Below, piece by piece: positions 44,518 to 53,354 of a stretch of 64,000 bases of DNA; the stretch's first letter is position 1; each line of letters opens with the position of its first letter. Where the stretch lies: contig NZ_JACSQF010000001.1 in NCBI RefSeq assembly GCF_014836755.1, positions 355,754 to 419,753 on the forward strand, written 5' to 3'. Made by a program: the position numbers and the translations under genes. The notes below the pieces were generated by a model. That model did not search any database. It was not told the DNA's origin and saw only the letters and a list, made by a program, of their open reading frames with translations. Source of the stretch: Oerskovia merdavium (lineage in GTDB: Bacteria > Actinomycetota > Actinomycetes > Actinomycetales > Cellulomonadaceae).

Positions 44518-45441
44518 TCAGCCATTCGACTCGGGAGAGCCGACGGTGCGCTCGATGAACATCAGCTCGCTGTAGAGGTAGTCGATCGCTTCGTCGGGGA
44601 ATCCCTCGCCGCGGTACATCCGGTCCAGCCTGATTCCTGCGGGCTTGGAGAACCTCGGGCGGAATCCCGCAACTCGTTCCTCGATCAGGGTGAAGAGTCG
44701 CCCGTAGCGGAACAGGAACCAGCTGAAGACCCGCGGACCCACGGTCCTGAAGACGTCCCGGTCGCTCACGTGCAGAATCGCGACGACCCCGCGCTGCCTC
44801 AGCGCAACCATGACCCGGCCGAGCGCCAGGTCCGGGTAGGCCCGGTACGCGACGTAGCACGGCTTGCCGTCGGCGACGACGACGAGATGCTCGAGCTTGT
44901 CGATCTCTCGATGATCGAGATACTGCTGGAGCACGGCCCCCGTGAGCAGGCTCTCGATCTCCGCGGGCCGGGTGACGACGCGGATCCTGCGTCGAAGCGA
45001 CATCCGCGGCACGTTCGGGACACGCTGCCCGACCTGGCTCAGCGACTCGAACCCGATGCGTTCGTTGATCCGGACCACCTTGGGGCTCGGCGAGACGTCG
45101 GTGAACAGGTCGTGGTCCTGCGCCAGGAGCGCACGGAGCAGCCTGAGGCTCGCGATCCGGTGGTCCTCGTGGACCACCCACGTCGCCAGGTTGCAGACGC
45201 TCAGGTCTCGCCCATCCACCGACCGGGTGGAGTAGTAGGCGAGATAGACGCCGACGACGTGCCCCGCGCTTCGAAGCAGGAACCCGTGGTTCGGCGCAGC
45301 ACTGGTCCAGGACGGAGCGATGGTCCTCTGCCAGTCCTCGGCGGTGAGGCCCTCATGGGTATTCTCCTGGAGGAACCGGGCGACCTCGGTGACGCTCTCC
45401 GCTCCGATCGGTTCGACGTCAGCACGAAACTGGCCACTCAT
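44518..45441 (-). CDS. GNAT-like acyltransferase protein
   Basis: 307 residues. The N-terminal half is GNAT-like (VTEVARFLQENTHEGL at the start, VVGVYLAYYSTRSVDGRDLSVCNLATWVVHEDHRIASLRLLRALL near residues 62-107, and NERIGFESL as the C-terminal strand motif). The second half (about 150-300) repeats an alpha/beta pattern (LEHLVVVADGKPCYVAYRAY, GRVMVALRQRGVVAIL) and may be a second GNAT unit. The start overlaps the Aat homologue's stop by four bases. Acceptor and donor are unknown; context suggests use of the carrier-bound group. Confidence 0.7.
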   Translation of the reverse strand: MSGQFRADVEPIGAESVTEVARFLQENTHEGLTAEDWQRTIAPSWTSAAPNHGFLLRSAGHVVGVYLAYYSTRSVDGRDLSVCNLATWVVHEDHRIASLRLLRALLAQDHDLFTDVSPSPKVVRINERIGFESLSQVGQRVPNVPRMSLRRRIRVVTRPAEIESLLTGAVLQQYLDHREIDKLEHLVVVADGKPCYVAYRAYPDLALGRVMVALRQRGVVAILHVSDRDVFRTVGPRVFSWFLFRYGRLFTLIEERVAGFRPRFSKPAGIRLDRMYRGEGFPDEAIDYLYSELMFIERTVGSPESNG

Positions 45442-46229
45442 CGGGCATCCCGTTCTGCCGACCCCGGCCGTCCACCGCGAACACCCGCGAGGACCAGTGC
45501 TGAGAACTCGTCCGTCCCCATTTCATGTGCGCCGTACCGTGCGAAGTTCGCCGTGAGGCTTCCACAGTCGATGACGTCCCACTCATCTCCCAGGGCGTCG
45601 ACCAGCGTCGCCATCACCACTGCCCCCGCCCCGCTCTCGTGGTGGAACATGCTCACGATCCCGAAGGTCCGTCCGACCTCGATCCCCCAGATGCCGGCTA
45701 CCAGCTCACCATCGCGGTACGCGGCGAGGTTCCGCACGTAGCCAGCATCTTCGACACGACTCCACGCTTCGACGACCGGAGCGACGATCCATGTGCGGGA
45801 ACGGTCGGCGCACCCCGCGATCACGGGCGACAGCGGCGCGTCCATGTCCACGACGTACTCCCCTCGGCGCTGGTAGGTCCGCACCCGCTTCGGCACGTGA
45901 GCCGTGTCGACGTCGATGATCGCTCGCGGTGACACATAGCGGAAGACAGGCTCCGGCTGGGCGTCGCCGCCACGTCCCATGAGGACGAAGCCACGAACGT
46001 ACTGTGCGACGACGTCCGAGGCAGTGACGGGTGCCAGCGGCGTGAGCTCCTCGGTCACATAGGCGACGGCCGCGCGTCGATCCCTCGTCGACTCCACTGC
46101 CCAGGCCGCGAGCCGGGGAGCCCCGAGCAGCTTGGTGAGAACACCGACCACCGCACGGCCGACATGCCCACCCAGTCCTCGTCCGATGTCACGGAGTCGC
46201 TGATGCTGCTCCCAGGACAGCGCCCTCAC
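45438..46229 (-). CDS. Leucyl/phenylalanyl-tRNA-protein transferase (Aat) homologue
   Basis: 263 residues, GTG start overlapping the GT2 stop. Aat signatures are strong: SPRAIIDVDTAHVPKRV (about 100-116), VIAGCADRSRTWIVAP (136-151), DGELVAGIWGIEVGRTFGIVSMF (173-195), VIDC (219-222) and YGAHEMGTDEF (232-242). Aat normally moves Leu/Phe from tRNA to protein N-termini in the N-end rule pathway. The N-terminal 90 residues are unlike Aat. In an operon with a ligase, a PLP enzyme and a carrier protein it may take its aminoacyl group from the carrier, or from a tRNA, and deliver it to a glycan. True Aat function is not excluded. Confidence 0.85.
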   Translation of the reverse strand: MRALSWEQHQRLRDIGRGLGGHVGRAVVGVLTKLLGAPRLAAWAVESTRDRRAAVAYVTEELTPLAPVTASDVVAQYVRGFVLMGRGGDAQPEPVFRYVSPRAIIDVDTAHVPKRVRTYQRRGEYVVDMDAPLSPVIAGCADRSRTWIVAPVVEAWSRVEDAGYVRNLAAYRDGELVAGIWGIEVGRTFGIVSMFHHESGAGAVVMATLVDALGDEWDVIDCGSLTANFARYGAHEMGTDEFSALVLAGVRGGRPGSAERDAR

Positions 46230-47230
46230 AGCTCGGCCTCACGCGTGGTGGACGGATGGAACGCCCCCACGTAGCGCCCCTTGGCGAGTCGGATCACGTT
46301 CCTCTTCACGTCGAAAGGGAAAAAGCGCCAGTTCGGGACGGTCCATCGGCGGACCACGACACCCACCGCACGTGCGCGCTGGGTGACGGAGGCCGGCGCA
46401 GTGGCGGCCTCGACGATCATCCGATGATTGAGGTACCACTGGGGAAAGGCGACCGGTCTGCGCCAACCGGGCGCATACGTCCGGACCTGGTCGAGCACGT
46501 CGCCGCCCTGAACCTTGTTGGTCTGCGCGTCGTGGCGTCGTGAGACGAAGAGCTGCTCGGGGACCTGGATCCACGGTGCACGCATCGCCATCTTGACGCC
46601 CAGGGCCACGTCGCCACCGTAGTAGCCGGGCAGCCCGCCCATCGCCCGGAGGACGTCCGTGCGGATCACCCCGCCGAAGCCGATCACCTGGTACACGTGC
46701 CGTGCCAGGAAGAGGTCGACGCGTGAGGACGGCGAGCCGTGCACGAAGTCCAGCCCCAGGTCGTCCATCTCGCCGACCGGGACGTCGTCGACGTCCACGA
46801 GGAGCACACGGGAGAACGCGATGCTCGCGTCACGGTGCTCGACGAGTGCGTCGCGGCACCTTCGCAGGTGGTCCGGTCGAACCACGTCGTCGGCACCGTT
46901 CCACATGAAGTAGGGGGCTCGGGCCTTCGCGAGCACCCGGTTCCAGTTCCAGGGGACTCCACGGTTCTCGGTGCTGCGCAGGACGACGAAACGTGGGTCG
47001 TCCTGCGCGAACTTCTCGGCGATCGTCAGAGTGCCGTCGGTCGAGCCGTTGTCGGACACGATGACCTCGATGTCAGCGAGGTCCTGCTCCTGCAACGCGA
47101 CGAGAGTCCGCTCCAGGAAGCGTTCGCCGTTGTAGACGGGGACTCCCACGGAGACGGACGGCACAGCGTGCAGCCGGGGGGACTCGGGATCCACGGAGAG
47201 CTCCATCGGTCGCGGGCAGGTGGTCGACAC
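46226..47230 (-). CDS. Glycosyltransferase family 2
   Basis: 334 residues, GTG at 47230 (an ATG at 47206 is an alternative). GT2 core: VSVGVPVYNGERFLERTLVALQEQD, IEVIVSDNGSTDGTLTIAEKF, YFMWNGADDVVRPDHLRRC (metal site) and IGFGGVIRTDVLRAMGGLPGYYGGDVALGVKM. First gene of the ACP/ligase/Aat operon, which ties that module to glycan assembly. Confidence 0.92.
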   Translation of the reverse strand: MSTTCPRPMELSVDPESPRLHAVPSVSVGVPVYNGERFLERTLVALQEQDLADIEVIVSDNGSTDGTLTIAEKFAQDDPRFVVLRSTENRGVPWNWNRVLAKARAPYFMWNGADDVVRPDHLRRCRDALVEHRDASIAFSRVLLVDVDDVPVGEMDDLGLDFVHGSPSSRVDLFLARHVYQVIGFGGVIRTDVLRAMGGLPGYYGGDVALGVKMAMRAPWIQVPEQLFVSRRHDAQTNKVQGGDVLDQVRTYAPGWRRPVAFPQWYLNHRMIVEAATAPASVTQRARAVGVVVRRWTVPNWRFFPFDVKRNVIRLAKGRYVGAFHPSTTREAEL

Positions 47231-47367
47231 TCACGAGCCTAGGGCAGCGACCTCCTCCGGACACCACCGTGACCGGGCGAAATACAGTCCGTCCCATGTC
47301 CTTCCCGGGCTCGCTCCGGCAGAATCGACAGGTGAACCGTCGTCGCCACCCTCACGTTGGAGAGAGA

Positions 47368-48309
47368 GTGATCGAACATCCTCCCGGCGCATCCGTGACA
47401 CCGCGCGTGAGCGTGGTCGTCGCGACGGACCGAGGAGGTCCCTACCTCGCCGAGGCGCTCGAGTCCATCGATCGGCAGACCTTTCGCGAGGTGGAGACGA
47501 TCCTGGTGGACGACGGCTCGAAGGCACCCGACGCACTCCGGGCCATCACGGACCAGTTCCCCGACGTGCGCGTGCTCCGCCAGCAGAACGCCGGAGTCTC
47601 GGTCGCACGCAACTACGGGGTCTCCGTGTCCAAGGGCGACCTCCTCGTCTTCCTCGACGACGACGACCGCTGGGAACCCGAACGCCTCGCGCGCCAGGTC
47701 ACCGCCCTCGATGCCGATCCTGGAGCAGTGCTGTCGTACTGCGGGATGCGGACGATCGACGCGGACGGTCACGAGCTCCTCGCTGCCGACCAGCGCCAGG
47801 TCCGCGACGTCCACGAGGTGCTTCGTCGGACGACGGGGATCATCCTCCCGAACGTCATGATCCGCCGGGAGACGTTCCTGCGAATCGGTGGATTCCATCC
47901 ATCGTTCCGTCGCGCCCAGGACCTCGACCTGGTCCTCAAGGCCGCGCTCGAGGGCGACTTCCTGTTCATCGACGAGACGCTCGTGGACTACCGGTTCCAC
48001 GGAGCGAACAACACTCGGCGTCACCGGGAGCTGTGCCGCAGCATCGATCATGTCGTCCGGCTGCACCTGTGGAACGCTCGGGAGCGCGGACGCGACGACC
48101 TCGTCCCGGACTACGAGGCGAGCCTCGCGGCGAACGACCGGTTCGCAGCGTGGAGCTCGGCCCGGGCGGCCAGACGGCTCCTCGCCGAGCGCCGACCTGG
48201 TCCAGCTCTCGGCGAGCTCGCCTGGGCGGCCCGGTTCGCACCGGGCGCACCCGTGTCGTGGGTTCGTCAGAGGCTCGGGCGAGCCGGAAGTCGTTCGACG
48301 ACAGACTGA
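47368..48309 (+). CDS. Glycosyltransferase family 2
   Basis: 313 residues from the GTG at 47368, with GGAGAGA in front; an ATG at 47269 has no site and adds non-conserved sequence. GT2 core: VSVVVATDRGGPYLAEALESIDRQT, TILVDDGSKAPDALRAI, DLLVFLDDDDRWEPERLARQV and FLRIGGFHPSFRRAQDLDLVLKAA. Stands alone on the plus strand. Its 3' end overlaps the convergent pyruvyltransferase-like gene by 43 bases. Confidence 0.92.
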   Translation: MIEHPPGASVTPRVSVVVATDRGGPYLAEALESIDRQTFREVETILVDDGSKAPDALRAITDQFPDVRVLRQQNAGVSVARNYGVSVSKGDLLVFLDDDDRWEPERLARQVTALDADPGAVLSYCGMRTIDADGHELLAADQRQVRDVHEVLRRTTGIILPNVMIRRETFLRIGGFHPSFRRAQDLDLVLKAALEGDFLFIDETLVDYRFHGANNTRRHRELCRSIDHVVRLHLWNARERGRDDLVPDYEASLAANDRFAAWSSARAARRLLAERRPGPALGELAWAARFAPGAPVSWVRQRLGRAGSRSTTD

Positions 48310-49577
48310 TGTGCTCGGCCCCCGTGCCGACCCTTGTTCCATCTCTCGAGAAGGTCATCCAGCTCGCGGAGCTGGGCCTCGGCACTCAGCGCGAACTGGC
48401 GCGTAGTCGACGAGACGGCCGCGCGGACGTCGTCGAGGTGCGCCACCACGTGCTCGATCCGTTCGACAAGGTCCTGCCCGTCGAGGCCCCGTGCCTCGAC
48501 GACGAGGTCTGACACCCCAGCCTCCCTCATCAGGCTGCGGACCTTGACGCGGTCCGCCACCGCGATGACGCCCGTCCCGCGGAGGAACGCGGCGACGAGG
48601 TTGTGGTACCGGGAGCAGACGACGACGTCGACGTCGCAGAGACGTTCGACCGTGTCATGAAAGGCGGGCGAGCCCCAGACCTCGACGCGATGCAGTACCA
48701 CCTCGTGACCGACCCGCCCTTCGACGACACGGACGAGCGCTTCGATCACCGGAGCGTCGGCCTTGTCTCCGCCGAACACCGCGACCGTGCTCGTCGGGAG
48801 CAAGTGCTCAACGACGTCCGCGAGCGCCTGCACATATGCCGTCCGAGCAAGCTCGTCGGCCCAGCCCTCGCCGAGCCACGGGAAGCGCATCACGCCGATC
48901 GCCACCCGCTTCGGCCCTGACTGGGTGCGAGAAGCCCTCGAGATCATGGGTGTGGCGAATACCAGGTCGCTGCTGACCCGGTCGTCGTCCTGCGCACCGT
49001 GCATGCCGACCAGGGCGTCCTTGCTCGCCGCGTCACGGAAGGACCGATACTCCGCGTAGCGCATCGAGCGGACCAGAAGGAACCGCTCGAGCGACCGACG
49101 CATCGACGTCCCACCGATAGAGAGCGTCGCGAAGTGATGGTGCCGGTGACTACTGACGAGTGCCAAGAGGAAGAAGCCCACCGCTCCCACCAACCCCCCG
49201 GCGGCCGCGGTGGACTCCGCCTCGAACACCCCCCCACCGGTGATCACCATGGCGTCGAACTGCCGGGTGATCGTCCAGTCGCGTCCGAGCTGACGGACCG
49301 ACTGCCAGCGTCGATGGACCGCGCGGCCGACCCGAGTCCGACCACGCTCCTCGACCGGTTCACCGAGCGTCATGAGCGGCAGGTGATCGATCGAGGTCGA
49401 CGGCGTCGTCTCGTCGGCATAGGACACGAGCACGACCTCGACGTCGTCGTGATGGCCGCGTACATGCTCCGCCACGACCCGTGCCGTCGCGTCGTTCCCG
49501 ATGTTCCCGGTGCCGAAGCCTCCATAGAGCCCGACCTTCAGCGGTTCGTTCCCGCCGACCTTCGACCGTCGTGCCAT
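48267..49577 (-). CDS. Polysaccharide pyruvyl transferase family protein
   Basis: 436 residues from the ATG at 49577 (GGAGAG site). Family features: LYGGFGTGNIGNDATARVV at the N-terminus, MVITGGGVFEAE near 112, VAIGVMRFPWLG, and VDVVVCSRYHNLVAAFLRGTGVIAVADRVKVRSLM near 340-370 (the SxxH/RxHxL motif region). Such enzymes move pyruvate from phosphoenolpyruvate to a sugar, making a ketal; the same family includes CsaB, whose product anchors S-layer proteins. Last gene of a minus-strand run with a deacetylase, cytidylyltransferase and aminotransferase. Confidence 0.85.
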   Translation of the reverse strand: MARRSKVGGNEPLKVGLYGGFGTGNIGNDATARVVAEHVRGHHDDVEVVLVSYADETTPSTSIDHLPLMTLGEPVEERGRTRVGRAVHRRWQSVRQLGRDWTITRQFDAMVITGGGVFEAESTAAAGGLVGAVGFFLLALVSSHRHHHFATLSIGGTSMRRSLERFLLVRSMRYAEYRSFRDAASKDALVGMHGAQDDDRVSSDLVFATPMISRASRTQSGPKRVAIGVMRFPWLGEGWADELARTAYVQALADVVEHLLPTSTVAVFGGDKADAPVIEALVRVVEGRVGHEVVLHRVEVWGSPAFHDTVERLCDVDVVVCSRYHNLVAAFLRGTGVIAVADRVKVRSLMREAGVSDLVVEARGLDGQDLVERIEHVVAHLDDVRAAVSSTTRQFALSAEAQLRELDDLLERWNKGRHGGRAHQSVVERLPARPSL

Positions 49578-49581
49578 CGCA

Positions 49582-50220
49582 TCACTCTCCGAGGGTGAGA
49601 ACTGCCTTCCGGATGACGAAGCCCTCCGCGTACTGCTGGCGACACTCGACGCCACGCAGACGCATCAGGCCGAGAAAGGTCTCGTCGTCCCACCAGTCGC
49701 GGTCCACCTGGGACGGGTACGACGTGGTGAGGAGGGAGACCTTGCGCCGTGCGTTCTCCGCACTGACGGGCACGTAGTGGGTGACACGGCCGAGGTCGCC
49801 GTCCCACTTGGGGATCTCGTACTCGAGGACGAGCGCGTCGCGCCACGCGGTAGGGACGAGCTCGGCCACGAGCCGATGGTCCTGGTGCGAGTCGGTCTTG
49901 CTGGGACACAGGACGAGGTCCGGCCGCAGCGACGACGCGAGCTCCTCGATCGCTGCCTTCACCTCGCCCCAGTGCGCGGGCAGGCGGCCGTCCGGCAGGT
50001 CCCAGAACCTGACCTCGGAACCGGGGACGAACGCCTCGGCGGCCGCTGCGGCCTCGAGTCGGCGTTCGGGCGATCCGGTGAGCATCACGAAGGTCGCACG
50101 GACCTCCCGGGCGGCGGCGAGCTCGAGGAGCGTGCCTCCGCACGCGATCTCGATGTCGTCCGGGTGCGCCCCGACGCACAGGACTTCCAGCAGGCCCGCG
50201 GGGAGCGAGAGCTCGATCAA
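49582..50220 (-). CDS. PIG-L (LmbE) family deacetylase
   Basis: 212 residues. Zinc site AHPDDIEIACGG (about 18-29) and HQDHRLVAEL (about 115), with the catalytic Asp in AHPDD. The start is TTG at 50220, overlapping the cytidylyltransferase stop by four bases. Members remove N-acetyl groups from GlcNAc-type sugars; here a deacetylated amino sugar for later acylation is possible. Confidence 0.9.
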   Translation of the reverse strand: MIELSLPAGLLEVLCVGAHPDDIEIACGGTLLELAAAREVRATFVMLTGSPERRLEAAAAAEAFVPGSEVRFWDLPDGRLPAHWGEVKAAIEELASSLRPDLVLCPSKTDSHQDHRLVAELVPTAWRDALVLEYEIPKWDGDLGRVTHYVPVSAENARRKVSLLTTSYPSQVDRDWWDDETFLGLMRLRGVECRQQYAEGFVIRKAVLTLGE

Positions 50221-51071
50221 CGCCGCCTCCCCGACCCGATCGTCGTGACGTCCCCGACCTCGACCACGGGCACGACTCGACCGGGCTCACGGTCCGTCCC
50301 GTCCCACACGGCCCAGGGACTCTCGCCCGTCCGGTAGAGCTCTTCCAGGTGCGACCGTTCCTTGAGCGTGTCCATGGGGGCCCAGAAGCCGTCGTAGCGC
50401 ACGGCACGGAAGCGACCGTCCTTGGCGGCGCGCACGCAGCCGTCCATGACCAGGTCCTCGCCCTCGCTCAGGTAGTCGAAGATCCCCTGACGCAGCACGA
50501 AGAAGCCACCGTTGATCCGCATCTCCATGTCGGCGACCGGCTCGATCCCGGTGAGGTTCCCCGTCGGGTCGATCTTCACGACGTGGAACGAGTCCTGGGG
50601 GTCGACCGCGAGGAGCGTCCCGACGGCGTCGGTCGTGAGGAAGTCGTCGACGATCTGGTCCATGGGGGCGTCCGTCAGGACGTCCCCGTAGTTGGCCAGG
50701 AACACCTCGTCGTCGTCGAGGTACCTGCGCACGCGCCGCAGGCGCTCTCCGATCGCGGTGTCCATCCCGGTGTCCACGAACGTGATCCGCCAGTCGCTGA
50801 TGTCGCTCGACAGCAGCTCGATCTCCTGCCCACCCTTCGAGAGCACGAAGTCGTTGGAGTGAGTCTCCTGGTAGTTGAGGAAGTAGTCCTTGACGGCCCG
50901 GGCGCCGTAGCCGAGACAGAGGATGAACTCGGTGTGCCCGAAGTGCGCGTAGTACCGCATGATGTGCCAGAGCACCGGGCGCGAGCCGATGGGCATCATC
51001 GGCTTGGGCAGGGAGTCGGTCCCGGAACGCATACGCATCCCGAGTCCTCCGCAGAACAGCACGACCTTCAT
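50217..51071 (-). CDS. rfbF: Glucose-1-phosphate cytidylyltransferase (RfbF-like)
   Basis: 284 residues from the ATG at 51071. Nucleotidyltransferase signature VVLFCGGLGMRMRSGTDSLPKPMMPIGSRPVLWHIM, LCLGYGARAVKDYFLNY, the metal Asp in FLANYGDVLTD, and GGFFVLRQGIFDYL. These are close to RfbF, which makes CDP-glucose. The C-terminus is extended by a short basic tail. CDP-glucose 4,6-dehydratase (RfbG) is not seen in the window. Confidence 0.85.
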   Translation of the reverse strand: MKVVLFCGGLGMRMRSGTDSLPKPMMPIGSRPVLWHIMRYYAHFGHTEFILCLGYGARAVKDYFLNYQETHSNDFVLSKGGQEIELLSSDISDWRITFVDTGMDTAIGERLRRVRRYLDDDEVFLANYGDVLTDAPMDQIVDDFLTTDAVGTLLAVDPQDSFHVVKIDPTGNLTGIEPVADMEMRINGGFFVLRQGIFDYLSEGEDLVMDGCVRAAKDGRFRAVRYDGFWAPMDTLKERSHLEELYRTGESPWAVWDGTDREPGRVVPVVEVGDVTTIGSGRRR

Positions 51072-51075
51072 GGCG

Positions 51076-52494
51076 TCACCCCTCCTGTCGGTCCGCGTCG
51101 CCCGCGGACGTGTCCGGCAGGCGCCGCGGTGCGGCGTACTCGCGCATCGCGGGCGCCACGGGACGTCCCCGCAGCAACCCGTCCGTCGTGCCGGCGTCAA
51201 CGGCTCGTGCGTAGACGGCGAGCGCCCCGCGCGCCGCGTCGACCGTCAGGTCGAGGTCCTCGTCGGTGTGGGCCGCGGAGATGACGAGCGACTGTCCCAG
51301 CACGCCCCGCTCGAGCATCTCCTGGATGAAGAGGGTGCGGAACGCCTGCGAGGGGTTGCCCTCGTGGTCCCTGGTACCGAAGACGAGGCACGACGGGCGT
51401 CCCATGATCGTCACGTGGTCGGCGAGGCCCGCCTCCGAGGCAGCCGACACGAGCGCGTCGCGAAGCTTGGCTCCTTGCGACTCCATGAGCCCGACGACGT
51501 CACGCTCGGCATAGGCGTCCGCAACGGCGAGATAGGCGGCGAGACCTGTCGTCTCGGCGCCGTGGGTCGTGGACAGGAGGAAGGGACGGGACCCGTCGGT
51601 GTTGAGGCCACCCTGATCCATGAGGTCTCGACGGCCGGCGAGGGCCGACACCGAGAAGCCGTTGCCGAGCGCCTTGCCCCAGGTCGACAGGTCCGGACGG
51701 ACGCCGTAGACGGACTGGGCGCCCCCGGCTGCCCATCGCATCCCCGTGATCATCTCGTCGAACACGAGCACGAACCCGTGGAGGTCGGCGAGCTCGCGCA
51801 GCCCCTCGAGGAATCCTGGTGCAGGTTCCGCGGTGGCGGTCGCCTGCTCGAGGATCAGTGCGGCGATCTGCCCGGGATGGGCGTCGAGCAGCGCACGGAC
51901 CGAGTCGAGGTCGTTGTACCGGAAGGACACCGTGAGGTCGCGCTGGGCCTGCGGGATACCGGCCGTCATCTGGGTGGTGCCGATGAACCAGTCGTCGGTC
52001 GAGAAGAACGGCTGGGTGCCGCAGACCGCGACGAGGTCGCGCCCGGTCGCGGACCGTGCGAGCTTGATGGCCGCGGTCGTGACGTCGGAGCCGTTCTTCG
52101 CGAACTTGACCATGTCGGCGCCCGGCACCTGCTCGAGGAAGCGTTCGGCGGCCCGCAGCTCCCACACCGTGGGCCGCGAGAAGTTCACGCCGTCGCGCGC
52201 TGCTGCGGAGACCGCCTCGACGACGGGAGCGAAGCCGTACCCCAGCGTCACCGCACGCAGGCCCATGCCGTACTCGACGAACCAGTTCCCGTCGAGGTCC
52301 TCGACCCGGGCCCCCACGCCCCGGGCGATGACGGGTGCCATGTTCTCGGGGTACTGGTCAGACCCCCGCGCGTAGGTGTGCGCCCCGCCGGGAACGAGCT
52401 CGTGGAGCCTTCGCTGGGCCTCTGCGGACCGGACGAACGATCGACGAGATGCGGCACCGGACGGGGCGAGCGCGGCGTGGGCGGGGTAGGACAT
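51076..52494 (-). CDS. Class III aminotransferase / glutamate-1-semialdehyde aminomutase-like
   Basis: 472 residues. PLP fold I: GARVEDLDGNWFVEYGMGLRAVTLGY, FAKNGSDVTTAAIKLARSATGRD, FDEMITGMRWAAGGAQ, and the Schiff-base Lys in STWGKALGNGFSVSALAG (about 265). Nearest recognised relatives are HemL-like enzymes used in sugar or amino acid modification, not haem synthesis, given the context. It is the first gene of the minus-strand run, 4 bases ahead of rfbF. Confidence 0.88.
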   Translation of the reverse strand: MSYPAHAALAPSGAASRRSFVRSAEAQRRLHELVPGGAHTYARGSDQYPENMAPVIARGVGARVEDLDGNWFVEYGMGLRAVTLGYGFAPVVEAVSAAARDGVNFSRPTVWELRAAERFLEQVPGADMVKFAKNGSDVTTAAIKLARSATGRDLVAVCGTQPFFSTDDWFIGTTQMTAGIPQAQRDLTVSFRYNDLDSVRALLDAHPGQIAALILEQATATAEPAPGFLEGLRELADLHGFVLVFDEMITGMRWAAGGAQSVYGVRPDLSTWGKALGNGFSVSALAGRRDLMDQGGLNTDGSRPFLLSTTHGAETTGLAAYLAVADAYAERDVVGLMESQGAKLRDALVSAASEAGLADHVTIMGRPSCLVFGTRDHEGNPSQAFRTLFIQEMLERGVLGQSLVISAAHTDEDLDLTVDAARGALAVYARAVDAGTTDGLLRGRPVAPAMREYAAPRRLPDTSAGDADRQEG

Positions 52495-52730
52495 CTTTGG
52501 CTCTTCCTGAGGTTGCGGTCGTGCGGGCGTCTTCGGTGGAGGACCAGCTGACGGCGGTTGCGGCTCCGCTCTCCGGTGGAGGGCCGTCCTGCGTGATGCG
52601 CCACGGCGTCGACGGTCCAAGTGTCCCCGCCCTGCGGCAGGCAGGGAAGCCGACCGGGCCGTTTTCATCCGCGCCCGATTCATCCGCTCCCCCTGTGCCG
52701 CACGGGACGCAGCAGCCCTACGCTGAGCGG

Positions 52731-53279
52731 ATGGAGATCATCGAGACGTCAATCCCCGGCCTCATCGTGTTCCAACCGACCCCCCACCGCGATGCCCGCG
52801 GCTACTTCTCCCGGACCCTCGACGTGAACATCCTGGCCGACGCCGGGATCGACCCGGCAGGTTTCAAGCAGGAGAACCAGTCGCGCTCCTACCAGGGAGT
52901 CGTCCGTGGACTGCACGGTCGCACGAACAAGGGGGAGGCAAAGCTCGTCCGGTGCGCCCACGGCGCGGTCCTGGACATCGCGATCGACGCCCGGCCCGGG
53001 TCGCCGACGTTCGGCCGCATGGAGACGTTTCTGCTCGACGACCAGGTCTGCCGCCAGGTCTACATCCCGCGCGGGTTCCTGCACGGGTACCAGGCGCTCA
53101 CCTCGGTGACCGACTTCGTCTACCGGATCGACGACTTCTACGGTCCCGACGAGGACGTCACGGTGAACTACCTCGACCCCGAGCTCGCCGTCCCGTGGCC
53201 CGCGCCGATCACCGTGGTGAGCGACCGGGACAAGGAGGGCATGTCCTGGGCCGCCTTCCAGGAGACGCTCGGCGTCTGA
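52731..53279 (+). CDS. rfbC: NDP-4-keto-6-deoxyhexose 3,5-epimerase (RfbC family)
   Basis: 182 residues, cupin fold. Motifs: PHRDARGYFSRTLDVNIL, QSRSYQGVVRGLHGRTNKGEAKLVRCAHGAVLDIAIDARPGSPTFG with the catalytic His in RGLH, and VYIPRGFLHGYQALT. The usual RGLHYQ is RGLHGR here, which may reflect a different hexose. The enzyme epimerises C3 and/or C5 of a 4-keto sugar nucleotide. Convergent with the methyltransferase-like gene across a shared terminator. Confidence 0.9.
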   Translation: MEIIETSIPGLIVFQPTPHRDARGYFSRTLDVNILADAGIDPAGFKQENQSRSYQGVVRGLHGRTNKGEAKLVRCAHGAVLDIAIDARPGSPTFGRMETFLLDDQVCRQVYIPRGFLHGYQALTSVTDFVYRIDDFYGPDEDVTVNYLDPELAVPWPAPITVVSDRDKEGMSWAAFQETLGV

Positions 53280-53295
53280 GGCACGTGCCCAGGCA

Positions 53296-53341
53296 CGACG
53301 AGAGGGACTCGACCCCGTTCCGGGTCGAGCCCCTCTCGTCG
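53296..53341. terminator. Bidirectional terminator between rfbC and the methyltransferase-like gene
   Basis: 20-base arms (53296-53315 and 53322-53341) with one mismatch and a six-base loop, placed 16 bases after the rfbC stop and 13 before the convergent stop. Confidence 0.85.
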
Positions 53342-53354
53342 AAGGGATCGGACG

